From positions 4,121,932 through 4,185,931 of the forward strand of contig VZDJ01000049.1 of NCBI GenBank assembly GCA_008694505.1: DNA of 64,000 nt. Reading direction: 5' to 3'. This document shows positions 10,901 through 24,212 of the stretch, piece by piece (the stretch's first letter is position 1; every line of letters starts with the position of its first letter). The notes under the pieces are model-generated. The model was not told where the DNA came from. It saw nothing but the letters and a program-made list of their open reading frames with translations, and ran no database searches. The stretch is from Cyanoderma ruficeps. Its lineage: Eukaryota > Chordata > Aves > Passeriformes > Timaliidae. The position numbers and the translations under genes are program-made.

Positions 10901-13900
10901 TCCATCCTTCTGCACAAAGATAAACTGTGTGCTGAAGGCTTCCTCTTCTGAAGCCTTTTAAACGGGATCACTGAAAAAAGAAAAAAGCCGCAGAACCTTT
11001 TCCCCGTGAATCTCCATTCAGCTCACATTACAGCTGAGCTGCTTTAGAGCCAGGGGAAGAAATCCCCAGCTCCATTTCAAGTTGGGGATTTGCAGACCTG
11101 GAGGTCTCAGCCTCTTTAGTGGGAGGGTGTTAAGAGAGATGACATAATCATATATTAACAGCACAATAAGCTACTTACTCCTCTCTCTGACACTGGAACT
11201 TGGCTCTGGGGAGGCAGCCAGACCATTGTCTATTTGAAGGAGCAAAGGTGAGGCATCACACTGGTGTTTCCATGAATATTTCATAGCTCAGAGCAGTAAC
11301 CTGTCTGTTTCCTTACAGATGCCTGGTTATGCTTTAAACAAAATGCAGAATGTAGCTGTAGGCAGATGTACATTTGCTTAAATCTTCTTTTTCACATCAG
11401 TAAGTTGACTGAGATTGCACAGAGTGTGAAAACGTTGTACAGAGTGAAGGGAGAAGGGAGGAAAAGAGATCTCAAGGGTCTGACAGGAATTTTCTTGTGC
11501 TCTTTTCAAACGAGAGGGAAGGACACAATCAAAACCTTTGTAACAAACCTCATCTGCTGCCTGTGCCCTGCACGGGGATGTTCTCCCTGTGGCACTGGTC
11601 CCACTGCAGGAGACCCCAGTCCCAGGTGATGCTGGAGGAGGAGAGCTGTCCTCTGCTGCTCATGATACACAAACAGGCAGCTTGGCCTCCACCACCTCAA
11701 AGGCAAGGGTAACTTGTGCCTCTAACAGTGACTGTCCTCTCTGTGACTCTTCCCTTTTCATTTACTCAGCACTTTCAGCCCAGCCTGTTTCTTTGGAAGA
11801 TATGACCAGAATAAAATGATAAAAAAGAATCTAAAGTATTTCTCACTGGTGTTTTATGACCTATACTAGTGTTAACCCCTAGCAGAGCTCCCCAGAATTA
11901 TCATTAATGGTGGCCTACGGATTGACTTTAAATTTTGTTGCCTGGTTTTTCCTGGACTTCCTCACAGTATTAAGTACTGGTGGCTCTGCAGTAAAAAGTG
12001 AAAACTCTGTGTAGTTTTTTGTTATTAAGACAATGAAAGCTTGCAGCAATTTTTTTTTTTTTTATTGCACAAATTTTCACAGCGAACAACCTCCAAAAGC
12101 AGCAACATCCTGGTGCATTTCCTACGTGCTTGTACTCCAGGAGGAAAGCAGGGAGCTCAGAGGACTGGCAAATGCCACTTGTAGTAATCTGCTGCACAAC
12201 TGGCATTAACAATGATGGGCATTGTGTGTCTGGTGATCCATCATGCAGAACGGAGAAGATTCAGCCCTGGGGGTTTGCTGTGCAGCCTTCAAAAGTGCAA
12301 GGCAAACTACGGGGGCAATTCAAAGCTGAGGAGCTTTTTTCTCCTTTCCTGCCCCATAAAGAGATGCTAAGAACAGCATTTTTAAGTCTCATGAAAAATC
12401 GACATCTCTGCTTCGTTTTGTTATTTGAGGAGGGGGGTTTTAATTGATAAGGCAAAATAAATTTCTAAGCCCAACTATCTAAGTTCAGACTGAACCAGCT
12501 GCTGGTAACCAGGTGATTAAGGACCCTTCTGCTCTCAACCCCGGAGCTCGGGTGCTCACAGGGTCAAGAGCTTTGCTCTCTGGCTCTCTTCCCTCTTGAA
12601 ATAAGCAGGCTAAGCTGTGTAAATGGCAGGAAGGCCCACAAGAGTCTTGGCCCAGCTCCTCTCCCCGGTGTTATTTGATGAGCTACCTCAGCATTGTAGC
12701 TGGTTTAGAAAATAAAACAAACCCACAGCTTCCATCTGAGTTCTTCCAGACAGCTTTAATTATTCATTTCTTAAAATCACCAACGTAAAAACATTCTGGG
12801 ATAATTTTCATCTTCATTAACTGGTTTTTGCACTGATTTTTTTTTCCCTCCCCCAAAAAGAGTAGTCAGTTTCCTAACCAAATTTAGTTAGGACCCAGTT
12901 TGCAAGATTTGTCCCACATCCATCTGAACAGTGATGCGAAATGTTCCCCGTGGAAAAGGATCACACTGAGGAAACAGGACAATGTCTGGTGCACAAGGAC
13001 AAAATCTGGGCCAACACAACTCATTAGATTTCTGAAAACAAATGGAGCACTGCATCATCTCCCCAGGCCTCTCATGAGGAAGCCTCTGGAAGTGCAGCCT
13101 GCTCTTGATTGCTGGCCCTAAAGTCCATTGTCCATTTTTGTTTTTCTTAATGATACTTTTATTTAAGGCACAGTCTTCCTCTGAAAAGTCCAACTCCTGG
13201 CAAAAGGTCAGGCTCTCTGTGTGCTCTGGGCTCTGCTCTTCAGTGTCAGAGGGGAAATGCGTTTTCTCTCCTTTGTTGCTCAATCAGTGATGGAATCCAG
13301 GCACAAGCAGAGGGCAAATGCTGGACACTCTCACACACACAACCTGAAATAAGTTAAAATGAGCACACTAAAAACATGGTGAACTCATGATTTGAGAGCC
13401 CAAATTGACTTACAATTCTTTTGCTATTGGTGACTAAATGTGGAAAAAGAGAAAATGGGAGAAAATGAATGCGAGCTTCAGATCCAAAGCAGAGCCTGCA
13501 GATCTGTCAGGCAAAGAGATGCTTTTGAGTTGGAAATGGGACACATCTTTCTTTGAGATTTCAGAGAATTAGTGCTGGTCTCTCGTGTGTCACTTCTACC
13601 TTCATGTTTTGCACTAAGTTGGAGTTCACCTTCCCTGAAGGTTTTTCCCTTCAAGGCTTCATTTCTCATCTATTTCTCTCTATTTGCCACTACCTGGGAA
13701 AAAATAACTAACATGGAAGATAAGCTGAAGGATTGTTCTTAGACAGAAGGATTTCTTACAGTTTGATGTAGTTCCTCACCCTGCCCCTTTGAAGGTATCT
13801 CTGCAGTGTGACACTTGAAAGGGAATAGAAGAGCAGCCATGGGATGCTGCCAGAAGAATTTTGGTTCAAAATCCTTCTGTTGGCAATTTATATCTGGTTT

Positions 13901-14903
13901 GGTTTTTTTAATAGAGAGTAGAGTTGTTTCCCAAAGTGGGAAAAGCTCCATCATTTGGAATATCTAAGAACAGTGAATAAGGATTTAAATATTCATTATC
14001 TGGCTCAGCAGTAAGGGGTTTTTAAGGCTTAGATGCAGAGAATGGACAAAGTGGCCTAATAGCCTTTTTTCAGCTGCTCTTTTCATGGCCCTAAAAGGCA
14101 GTTGACTTAAATAATTCACTGCCCTGTGTTGCCAATAATCTCCCACCTATCCCTTTCAGAGCACACACTTGTACTGCATTAATAAATGACTTTACATTTG
14201 TGTAGTCGTATTCCTATTACCTGTCTCTTCTACTTTTTCTGGGTTTTTTTGTGACCTAAGAAGTCCTTTGGAAAAAAAAAAAAATCTTGCTTAATCTTTG
14301 CTATGCAGTGCGTTCTAGCCACAGAAAGGATGGAAAGATAGATACATTTCAGCAATATAAATGCAGGATCAGGCACCTGGTGATATCCTTTATTTGATCA
14401 TGGAATGGTGGTGACTGCACACAAATGACCCAATTACAACTTATGCACTTCAGCAGTCATTTGTCCCCACACCGGCATGCACAGTGGCACACGTGTGATG
14501 CGATGCACAGTTATCTATGCCCTGTTTAGGACGAAGAGAGTTGAGATGTTTGAGATCTGCATTTATTTAGTTTTTTTATTGCCACTTCCTGATTGACAGC
14601 TATTCAGAAAAGTGTTTCCCTGAGCTATGTTTGTATTCTCCAGGTAGGAGTGTATGCTGCATCTATTAAGGCCTGTCACTTTTATTTTACTGAATAATGT
14701 ACCTGTCGTTTCAACTAAAACCCGATTCCTCTGTTTGTAGGAGCTGCTTTTTTCCCTTTTTTCCAACATTAGCTTTTCAAAAATCATGGGCTACATCTTC
14801 ACAAGAACCAGCCCCTAAATCTGCTCCAGCAATCAACCACAGGTGCAATTTTGTGAGTACAAGCAATTGCAGGAGCAAATTATGGAACTTAAAGATCAAG
14901 CAT
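7960..14903. other. Long unique non-coding stretch
   Basis: About 7 kb with no recognised exon, RNA gene or transposon. The longest frames (153 codons on the minus strand at 8299-8760, 131 codons on the minus strand at 12888-13283) show no domain or compositional signature of a protein. Minor simple tracts: T at about 12049-12063, CA at about 13333-13341 and A at about 14272-14284. Confidence 0.5.
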
Positions 14904-15063
14904 GGCCCTGATTTGTAAGCACAAATAGCGAGGATAAACGAAGTCGATGGGAACTGTAAGTGCTCAGTTTCTCAGCGTAATGCTGCTGTTTGCACCCACA
15001 AATTAGATGATAAGAAATCAAATCCTGCTCTTCACACTGTCAGTTGATTGCAGGATTGAGGCA
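14904..15063. repeat. Candidate ancient amniote interspersed repeat
   Basis: The segment contains 'ggccctgatttgtaagcac', then a GAAGTCGATGGGAACTGTAAG stretch (14940-14960) with TGCTCAG, and further on 'caaatcctgctcttcac' and 'gattgcaggattgagg'. Phrases of the type 'cctgatt...gaagtcaatggga...tgctcag' and 'caaatcctgctc' recur in old, unnamed (to me) amniote repeats. It is strongly decayed, and I judge it by recalled consensus phrases only. Confidence 0.35.
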
Positions 15064-16955
15064 GGAGACTGAGATATGAAGTAAGTCCCCCTAAAAATGT
15101 GATCCTTCAGGCTTACTTGTGCTTTTCCAATAAAGGCAGCATTTGTCACGCACCGTTGGCTAATCTGTCTGATTTGACATCTTCAGCAGTGGGTGGTATC
15201 CCTTGCTTCATGTTTTTTGAAAAAAATTAAATTAAAAAAAAATGGGGAAACAAAACATAAAGCAGTGGGGATGCAGAGAAGTTGCTTGCGGGAAGCAAAG
15301 GGGTAATTTTGCAGCCCCTTACACACTGTTCCCTCACAGTAAATATCAATTGTGAGAGCGAGTTCACAAGTGCTGGGACAAGAACAGGGCAAAAAACTCA
15401 CCCTGCCCCATTCCCCTGCCTTCCTCAGTGTGTTTGGGTCTTTGGGACTCGTGTTCCTCAGGCCAAGGCTGTCTCCCAGGATATCTCTGTGCATTTGTAG
15501 TCCTCACCTCGGTGCCAACAGAAATTGCAGTGGATAAATCACTCCATAATTGCTGTGCCTTCTTGTGTGTTCCTTAAAAGAGTGAGGTGTAAAATGTTTT
15601 ATGTAGTCCCACTGTTGGGTTATAGGTTAAACTCAAATCCAGACATATTTTTTGAGCCTCTTACACTTTGGACTAAAAGGTAATCATTTAGTACTAGTTA
15701 TCCAGAATTTTATATCTATATATATCTCAGGGGTTTCCTAATATACACTTAGTAGTTTGAACTCGACCATAATTACACTGTTATTATCTTCATAAGCTTT
15801 ACTTATCTCATTATCAACTCCTTCCCATGTTGGAGGTCAGTGGAGTCTCCCTTCTATTAGCCATTTAATCCTTTTACCCAGTAGCTCTGTTCTCATTGAT
15901 TCACTTACTGTATTTCTCTGTAGCTAATATTTCTGACATTTCAGACCAACCTCTCCCCTTGCCTTTTACTCTGTCCAAAGTAATCTCTACCCCTATAGAT
16001 TCTGAGTTCATTACTGCTGTTTTAGGAGCGCTGCAGGTCTCCAGTAAAACCTTTATGCTTTTGCCTTTGGAATTCGTGGGGCTGCCTGTCCTCGGCACAG
16101 GGTGGGGCTGGGAGACACAGCCAAAACGTGCATTATTTGCAAAGAGATGGGTGAGGATGGCCGTGCTGGTGGCAATAAATAAGAGGAAGCCTTCCCATAA
16201 CTAGGAAAAATTACCATTCTCATAACACTGCTTTTACTGATTTATATCAGGTATCTTAGCTGATGGATACTATGTTGTTTTAGAAATAGCGTTTATTGAT
16301 TTTGCTCTCCCTTTGAGATGCAATTAACATTTTTGAGGCTTTGTTTCTCAGCCCCTTTCCATCATATTGTCACTCACGTGTGATCCCATTCTGTGTAAAC
16401 CCTGGCTTGTATTTCTGACTGGGATTGTTGCTGCAGAAAGGGGATTCTGCGGAGGAAAGAGGGAGTTTGGTTTTGAAAAGCCTTCCAAGTATTTTCCCAA
16501 AGAAATTATTTCCTGTATGATAGCTTGCAGTATCGCTGAATTATAATTATTTTAGTTATTTTTTTTTTATTTTAATGAGGTTACAGTCACTTAGGCATCC
16601 GGAGTGTTCTTCAGCTCTTGGCAGTCTTAAGCTGAGCACGTGCTAAGTCTAGCAAGGATAATTACACCAGCTTTGACCTTTTTGAACACATATTTGGACC
16701 AAAGTAGATTCCAGTCACTTTTGATTGACTTAGAGCTTACTTGAATTTGCTTTCTGAAAACTTCAAATATTACCTTCCTGGTGCTGTGTTAAACTGGGCT
16801 GTGTATGTGTGTCATGAGTGGTTTTATCACCTGACATTTGTTCCTCCTTACAGTGCCTCAGGGCTTTGGGGAAGATTTACAGAAGATTGGGACATAGGTC
16901 CAGGTGCTGCTTTAGGCTGTGACGGGCTGTGAAAGGTGTCCCACAGGTGGGCACT
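15064..16955. other. Unique non-coding sequence
   Basis: No gene recognised. A short TATATC-rich stretch lies at about 15712-15728. A 102-codon plus-strand frame at 15896-16204 was considered as a possible exon or decayed transposon frame, but its predicted peptide has no domain I recognise. Confidence 0.5.
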
Positions 16956-17387
16956 TGTCGGAGTCCAGGGGATTCCCTTAGTTGCCCTGGAAGGTCACAG
17001 ACCTGGCAGAGAGGTCTGAGACTCTGGGGTCTGTCCAGGGGAGGTGCCTGGCACAGAGCACAGGAAGACACAGGGTTTGATTTCAGTCCATGAGAAAAAC
17101 TTCCAACACAGAGAAGAATTACACGTCACAAATGTGTGACACACAGTAGTGTAGTTTATCACCGAGTGGAAAATTTTGTAGCTTTGGGTTCTTAGAATTG
17201 GGGAACAAGATGGAGGATTTAGGGTGGAACTCTGGGTGGTTCTTCTTCTTCTCCCTTGGCATCCATTTTCTGCAGTGATGGTGGCACAAGGTAGTTTAAG
17301 GAGATTGGGTCAGAGTAGAGATGACCCCTTTAGTATAGGTAAGAGCCATTGGCACAGAATTGTAAATAATGGACATGTAATTATCTG

Positions 17388-17393
17388 TATAAG
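17388..17393 (+). promoter_or_regulatory. LTR TATA-like box
   Basis: TATAAG lies 100 bp upstream of the LTR poly-A signal, in the expected order for a retroviral U3 promoter. Confidence 0.45.
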
Positions 17394-17487
17394 AGGTAGT
17401 GACCTCCCATTGTGGGGGGAGTCGTCCTGTGCCTGAGCTGCTGTGAACACCTCGGCCAGGCACAGAGAAAATTTTAAGATAAAAATT

Positions 17488-17493
17488 AATAAA
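17488..17493 (+). terminator. LTR polyadenylation signal
   Basis: AATAAA lies downstream of the TATA-like box in the same LTR and would end R-region transcripts. Confidence 0.5.
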
Positions 17494-17724
17494 CAGGTGA
17501 GAAACCAGAAAAAAAAAAGACCTTGAAGACTCCAGTTCATTCTCACACCAGGCTCAAAGCCTTCAGAGGGCAAAAAAGATTCTCTCAGACCACCACCTAA
17601 ATCTTGGGACAAAGGAAACCCAACCCAAGAGGCACTGGGCTCCTGCCCCTGCAGGAGTCAACTCGTGGTGCCTGAGCAGCTCAGTGATTCCTCTTTTGAT
17701 GCCCCAGCTCTTAGGAGAATAAAA

Positions 17725-17844
17725 GTTGTTTGGTTTTTGTTGTGGGGTTTTTTGGGTTTGGGGNGGGGGGGGGGGGTGTTTTGGTTTCTTGGGTTTTTTT
17801 TGGTTGGTTGGTTGGTTTTTTTGGTCTTTTTTTGGTGGGGGTGG
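17725..17844 (+). repeat. G/T-rich low-complexity tract with G-quadruplex potential and an N
   Basis: The tract is almost purely G and T. It has G-runs at 17744-17747, 17754-17756, 17760-17763 plus 17765-17776, 17791-17793 and 17837-17841, and a (TTGG)n segment at about 17800-17816. The base at 17764 is an N inside the longest G-run, so the assembled length of that homopolymer is doubtful. Four runs of at least three Gs with short T loops meet the usual G-quadruplex pattern. Open frames crossing the tract are low-complexity artefacts. Confidence 0.9.
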
Positions 17845-20800
17845 CTGAAAATGCTTGTTCAAATCAAGAAACTTTCGGTGTTCCTAAGAGTCTCCTTGGA
17901 GCCATAGTGGAGTTTTGGTTCTACTACACCTGTGATTCCACATCTTGTTTATTATTAAAGGGCAACTGCTTAATTAAGAGAGCTTTATTCAAGAACAAAT
18001 GTCCTGGAAGGTATCCAAAAGAAATTTTACCCCTGTTTTCGAGGTGTGCCCCTGAGTGTACATGCTGGATAGCGGAGTCAGTTAATGCAGCATTAATATT
18101 AATTTAATCTAATAAACAGACTTACCAGTAAGTGAGTGAGAATAATTTGTTGCTATTTATGCATTCCTCCTTCTCAGCATTCTTATGCTCACAGGATATA
18201 TACAGTCACATTTTATTATTTCACCTATTTTGGCTTCCGTGCCACAGGGCAGGCAGGGCTGGCAGCGTTTATCGGAGTTGGTTTCCTTCCACTAAACAAT
18301 TTCACTGCTGACCAAACAATGCGTTCGTTTCTCTGGGAAGGGTGTGCTCACTGTGAAATCCAAGGAGCTGTAAGAGTGGAGACACATAACTTGAGGCTGC
18401 TGAAAAGATCCTGGGCTTCACAGGACTTTGTAACCTCCCAGCATCTACGGCTGAGCCCACCTCGAGGTTTCCATCACTGCTGAACAGAGCTGGGTTTCAT
18501 GGGGGGGGGTTTTTTTCCAAGGAAGGTAAGCAGGGTAATTCTGGTTTTGGCTAAACTACACCTAAGAGGATGAAAGAGGTGACATTTGTATCTCCTCTCT
18601 GATCATTCACTTCTGTTTAGGGTTAGAGAGGGGGGCTGCACTACTCTGAAGGCACCAGCCTTGTGTCTGTGTCTGCCTGGCGCCGGCCAAGCGAGCCCCT
18701 TCCCTTCAGAAGTCCATTTTGGGGACAGCTGTGACTAACCAGATGGATCCTTGGATTGTTTACCCTGGGAAATGGCACAGGTTTGCAGAGTGGAGCAGTT
18801 GCTGCTGGGGACAGGAGTAATATTAAGGACTTTTACTCATGGATGGCCCTAATCTGACCGTGTTGGCTGAATGTTCATTAGTGCTGGGAGCACACTGCAC
18901 ACCTCTGAAGCACATCTTCCAGGGATGTTTCATCCCAGCGTTGGCATCCGTGGGGATGCTCTGCCACATGAACCAAATCAGAGCGGGCCTGAGGAGGGGC
19001 GGCTCAATGGGGCGCTGCTGATGTGCAACCAAACCCTAACAAAGAGTCACTCTCCATATTTTCCAGCCGTAACAAAGCTCAGAGAGTGCTTTTAAACCAA
19101 CCCACAGCCTGTACAGATCCATCACACCTAAAACCTCCTTTCTGTCTCAGACAAGTCACCTGTGTTCAGATCCAGCTCATCTAACACCAGGGCCACCAAT
19201 CCCCCGTTAAGCTTTGATGATATTTTTTTGTCTTTGAATTCCCCGGCTGTGAGCTTGGCCACAGCTTCTCCTGCTGCTCAGCAGGGTCCCTCGGGGTGGA
19301 GTCTGCCATCCAATTACCCTGGCTTTGCCTCCATCCAGCCCTTAAGTGGCTGCTGAAGGGATGATTCATCTTAAATCATTCTTCCTGCCAGCTTTTTTTG
19401 CTCTACACCGCACGCTTGTTTGTTTAAACCAATATAGTCACATATAAAACCCTGACAGCACACGCTCAACGTGCAGGTAATAAAGAGGGCATCCTCTCAA
19501 CAGCTTGTCCTCTTCAGCAACCCTTATGTTTGTGTGTTGCTGTTTCCGCTGAAACCCTGCAGGCTGGAATTTTGCTTGTGGGGAGGCATCAGGCTGAACA
19601 TTCCCGTAAATCCCGCCCTAAACTGTGCATTTGGCATAACTCCGTGGTCTTAAAAGATGGTAAAAGCCAATAGATGGGTGTAACATCCCATTAGCTAATC
19701 ATGCATGCTCCACTAAGCTGGATTTGTGTTCCATGCAGGTTGTACACGGTGCTGTAGATATTGTGGCCCAATTTTTCCCTGGTTCCAACATTTAAACTCT
19801 TCTGGATCCCATAGGTAGATGTGGGTGACGAAGATGTGGCCATGCCCAGGTGTGTGACCACTGTAGCAGCCACCCTACCAAAGACACCCAGCAGTGCCAC
19901 ACATGAATTTGGAGCCTGGTAAAAGCTCCAAACAAAACTGCTTTTCGCATTTATGGAAAACAAATGCCCAGCATGAAGCAAATGCCTTCAGAAACACGGA
20001 TGCAGTTTTATACCCTGGAGACTACACTAAAAAAGTAAAATGCTGCATTGGTTTAGAGGACCTGGAAATAAAGGAGGCTGGGGGGTTGGGGTTGGTTTGT
20101 GGGATTTTTTTTTTCCCTTCTGGAGCACTTTAAGCATCCGTAGTGATTAATGAGTGTGACCCATCGTGTGGCACGTTTCAGGGCCCCTGTCCCTGACCCA
20201 TCTCTCATTGTGATGATATAGATAAGAAAGCCCGAAAAGTTCAGCACTGGCTTCCACATACCACACTGAATTTCAGCAGTGTTTTTTACAGAAAGCTGTG
20301 TATTTTCCCCTACACGATCCGACCCGCACAGATCTGCAGGGCTGTCACAAGGCGAGCACCAGGAGCAGCATCCCCCTACATCAGATGTGGTGGGAGCTGA
20401 GATTTTCCTAGATGTTAGTGCTACGAGCCATAATATCCTGAAAGTCTTTCTCTCAAATATATTTTGGGATATATTCCCAAGAGGGTGGTTTTTTTGGTTT
20501 TTTACTTTGGAGAGAATCCAGGGCTCGTTCCTTTAGGCTATAAATTCTTCAGCGCAAGGATTTTTGTTTTCCTTTATGTCCCCAATGCACTCCGTGCCAC
20601 TGCACCGCTCAGTCCAAGCCACGCAATATATTACCATATGAAAACATCATTTACATTCAGCCAAGGCTCCTTTTATTCTCCCTGGGAAGGCTCGGATGTC
20701 TGAGAGGCAGGTGGGGTAAATCATACCAGGCTCACTCTGAAGGCCACCCGCTATAACCTGGCCCAAACCCAGCGCCCTACCCCAGGCCATCCCACCCACC

Positions 20801-23800
20801 CTCATTCCCAAATCCCTCAAAACACAAAGGGGACACAGAGCTGGCCCTTATCTCAGTAAGAGTTTAGCTGGGGGATGTGGCCCCAGGTGAAAAATCAAGG
20901 CGACACCGCACAGAATATCCAGTGAGGAAAAAAAAACCTCACGCACACTCTGGAAATTTCTAAGTACTGATGATCTTGTGAATTCCTTTAGTCTGCATAA
21001 TGACAGGGATCATTAAAATGAAAACACTCTGCCATTGCAGGCAGGAAAGGAATCTATACCACTTATATGATAATACCACGGAGCTACATAGAGGTTCATG
21101 AAATATGGATGTGCTTATAGGCACCATAGTCTAACTTACATTTGTAATGCTAAGTAAAGTATCTCCTTGCAAAACACACACCCCTGCAAAAACATTCCGG
21201 TGGGGAAGGCTCAGTTTGATTTACCTCAGGTTAGCACTCTGTTTCCTTATTATTGTGGCGTTTTCCTGTGCTTGTTATGCAGAAATTCTGGCATGGAGTC
21301 TTCTCACACTTATATTGATGGATGGGAGGTCACCGAGGTTCAGCTCTGGGTCATTTTCTATGTCTCCCTTTCCCTGACATCTATCTGTACTCTTGGCTTC
21401 CTGTTTAAATCTTGGGTTCTCCACTTTAGAAACTGCAACTAAATTACATGTGCTGCATATTCAATATGTGAATGTGCCTCTCACACACGGATTATGTGGG
21501 ATTATTATTATTTGATAATTATATATTTGCAGTTTAAACACCTGCTTATAGCCATCAACAGCAATTCGTACAACACTGTATCCAAATGCACAGGAAATTT
21601 ATTTCTGTGGCAGTGAATTTACAAACTAAGGCTACCCACAAGTTTAGTTTTGTACACTTTAGGTTTCATCTTCCAGCATGGGAAGGCTTGCATATTATGA
21701 ACCCTAGTGAAGGACGTGATCACAATGAGAAAACAAAAAACCACATCCTGAACTCAAAGAGGGTTAGGGCAAAGATTAAGAGGCTCTGGATTTATCATTT
21801 TCAGTTTATAGGGCTGAATTATGGCTTCAGGTTGCAACTGAAGTTATGCTGTAAGCACACAAATTTGTGGAAATCACCCAGAGGAGACTCTACTTTGATC
21901 AGCAAATGAATAGTTGGAGATATAATGAAAATAATGATGCCTTAGCCACGAAAGACTTCTCTGTTGCTTATTGGTACTGTATAATTCCTGTCAAGTGTCA
22001 TGTTTTTGGAAAGGAAAGGAGTATTTTTTGGATGTTAAGGAGAGGACTGGACAGATCCTGTGGTGCTGGTGGACTTGACCCAGGCCATGACAAGCACTGC
22101 CACTGGCATTCCCGGCCCTTGGCTCTCTTCCCTCAGCTGCAGGAGCTGGGATGAATTTGCTATCCAGCCCCTGTTTAGTTAAACGGGCTGGCACTGCAAT
22201 GTTTGACACAAACGGTGCTTGGGGTATTTTTAGGAATTAAACTTCAAGATTAGACTGTTCCAAGATACTTCTCCCAGCAGGGTGTCCCTGTAGCACAGCT
22301 GGCACTCGGTTGTGCTGCCCCACGGATTTGGGGATGCTTGGAAAAGCTACAGGGAAGCTTCTTGCTCTTCCATTTGTCCAGGGGATTTGGTGCATGGGGA
22401 GTCTGTAATGGATGGACCCCACGGGATGCTCAGCCTTGCTTTTTGCTGATGCTTCTTTTCATTGCCAAGAGGTGACACACTTAGCTCTCAAATACTCTGT
22501 CTCCTTCTCAGTGTGCAGATTTTTTTTGGGTTTTGTTGCAGGACTAAATCCAAACCTCCTGTGTCTCCCCAGGACCCTGGGGCCGAGCCCTGCTCTAGTA
22601 GAGGAGGGCTGTAATTGCACAGACAAGAACCAACAAGGACAAATCAAAGATAAATCCTGCTCCTGCAGTTTGATACATTTATAAACACTTTTTTTTTTCT
22701 TGCAGCCTTTAGGACAAGTGTCTAACAGCCTATTTTTCCTTGGGTTTAGATTTTGAAGTCTGTTTCTCCCCGGGAAGTTGAATGGATGAGCAGGAGTTTG
22801 ATATTATCTGCCCCTTGCTGTGGAAAATGTCAGAGGCATGCCATGACAAATGCCACAGCTCTCCTCTTTCAGAGGCAGGAGCATCAGCTGCCATTTACAC
22901 ACAAACTGGTGGTGTATATTACCAGGCCAGTAAAGCTGGCTTTTACCCAAATCCGCATTTGTGGGAGAAAAAATGCCCGTGCGTTCCTTTGTGGCAGAAA
23001 TGAAAACCAAGATCAATGACTGGCTCTTTTTAAGTCTTATGTGCAAGGTAAAACTACTCTTTCACTCTGTGATAATGTCAAGTGCAGAGAAATATACACC
23101 CAGTGAGGTCATGGTCAGTTCAGGAGAAATATGTTTAAGAATAAATCGCCTGCCTTTTCTCTCTGTGTGGGGGTAGGGAGTGGCCTTTTTGGTAATGAAA
23201 AGCGTATTAAATGGATGATTGCCATATCTGGATGAAATATCACGAAAGCTAACAATTATGGGATTTTTTTTTCCTATTTGTTTTTAATCGATGTGATATT
23301 TCTATTCTAAGCTTCCTGGCCGTTCCAGGGTTTTGGTGAAGGCAAACTGCTCTTGGCTGGCTTGACATTGATCCAAATGTTGTCAGCTGCATTTTGCAGC
23401 ACAGCCCCCATGGTTTCCCTGGTATTTCCGGCAGTGTGAGATATTCAGGGAACCACTGTGGAGAAACTGGACACCAGGAGGCACCGTGCCCTGCAGGGAA
23501 GGAGGGGATTGCCCGGCTCAGATATCAGCCAGCAGAGGAGGGCAGGTTTTGAACAGTGGTTTCTTATCAGAAATACCAAGAAGCCACCCTGAAGGGGCTA
23601 ACTGGGTGAGAAGCAGATCTTGCAGAACTTTAAGCACAGCAAGGCGCTGGTGGAGAAGCAGGAGGTGCAGCTCCTCGCTCCACTGCCAGGCTCAGGGAAG
23701 AGTCAGCCATTGCCTTTGCCTCCTGCAGCAGAGACAACCATGCCAGTCCTGCTCTGGGCACCATTTTGTTTAACTTCTTCTGTTCCCAGAGTCAACTGAG

Positions 23801-24212
23801 AAAGTCAGAAGTTAATTTAGAAAAAAAAAAATCATAACTTGGAGCACCCACAGCTGAGGATTTCCTCAGGAAGGGTTTTTCTGCTGTGACTTTGCACCCA
23901 TCCCAAACCTAAATTTGCTATCCATGTAAGTCAGCACTGCTTCCTATATGGATTTCTATACAATATTGTGTGACAAGCATTTCAAGTTCTTTTTCCTTTA
24001 TAAACAAACCCTGACCTTCCTTTTATTTTGTGTGTCCCTGTATTTAATTTAGACTTTGAAGTAATTTATCAAGATTGCCATTGGGCAGGATGTCCCTTCT
24101 TTGTCCTGGAACACAGCACAACATTCCAGTTTGGGGACCCTAACGCTGCTGTGAAATATGTGACAGGTGATGGCTGAAATGAGCACTTTCTTTTCCATGT
24201 GTAGTTCTGTTC
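17845..24212. other. Long unique non-coding stretch
   Basis: No coding exon, RNA gene or transposon recognised in 6.4 kb. The longest frames (about 90-125 codons) lack domains. A G9/T7 tract lies near 18501-18517. Open frames at 17730-18107 are inflated by the preceding G/T tract. Confidence 0.5.

Larger units (their letters stand above)
16956..17630 (+). mobile_element. Songbird-type ERV solo LTR
   Basis: The element begins TGTCGGAGTCC and has an LTR layout on the plus strand: a U3 with a TTCTTCTTCTT tract (17240-17250), TATAAG at 17388-17393, and AATAAA at 17488-17493 followed by a U5-like tail. The six bases GGCACT directly before the start (16950-16955) recur at 17631-17636, giving a candidate 6-bp target-site duplication, the length typical of ERVK-type integrases. 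With this boundary the 3' end would be ...CCAAGA and not the expected ...CA, so the terminus has mutated or the exact end is wrong. No gag, pol or env remnant adjoins it, consistent with LTR-LTR recombination. It shares the TGTAAATAATGG motif (17361-17372) with the LTR at 28837-29248, which suggests related families. Confidence 0.65.

Noticed and set aside
13859..13875. tRNA B-box-like GGTTCAAAATCC
   Set aside because: No A-box, no cloverleaf and no T-run terminator at the right distance.
15896..16204. 102-codon plus-strand frame with protein-like texture
   Set aside because: No recognised family, no clear splice sites and no neighbouring exon. It could be a decayed transposon frame but cannot be supported.
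17730..18107. Glycine/phenylalanine/tryptophan-rich frame
   Set aside because: It is produced by the G/T low-complexity tract and contains an N.
23524..23546. CTCF-like site (CCAGCAGAGGAGGGCAG)
   Set aside because: It has an extra base relative to the core motif and lacks the supporting flanks; too weak without ChIP or a scored matrix.
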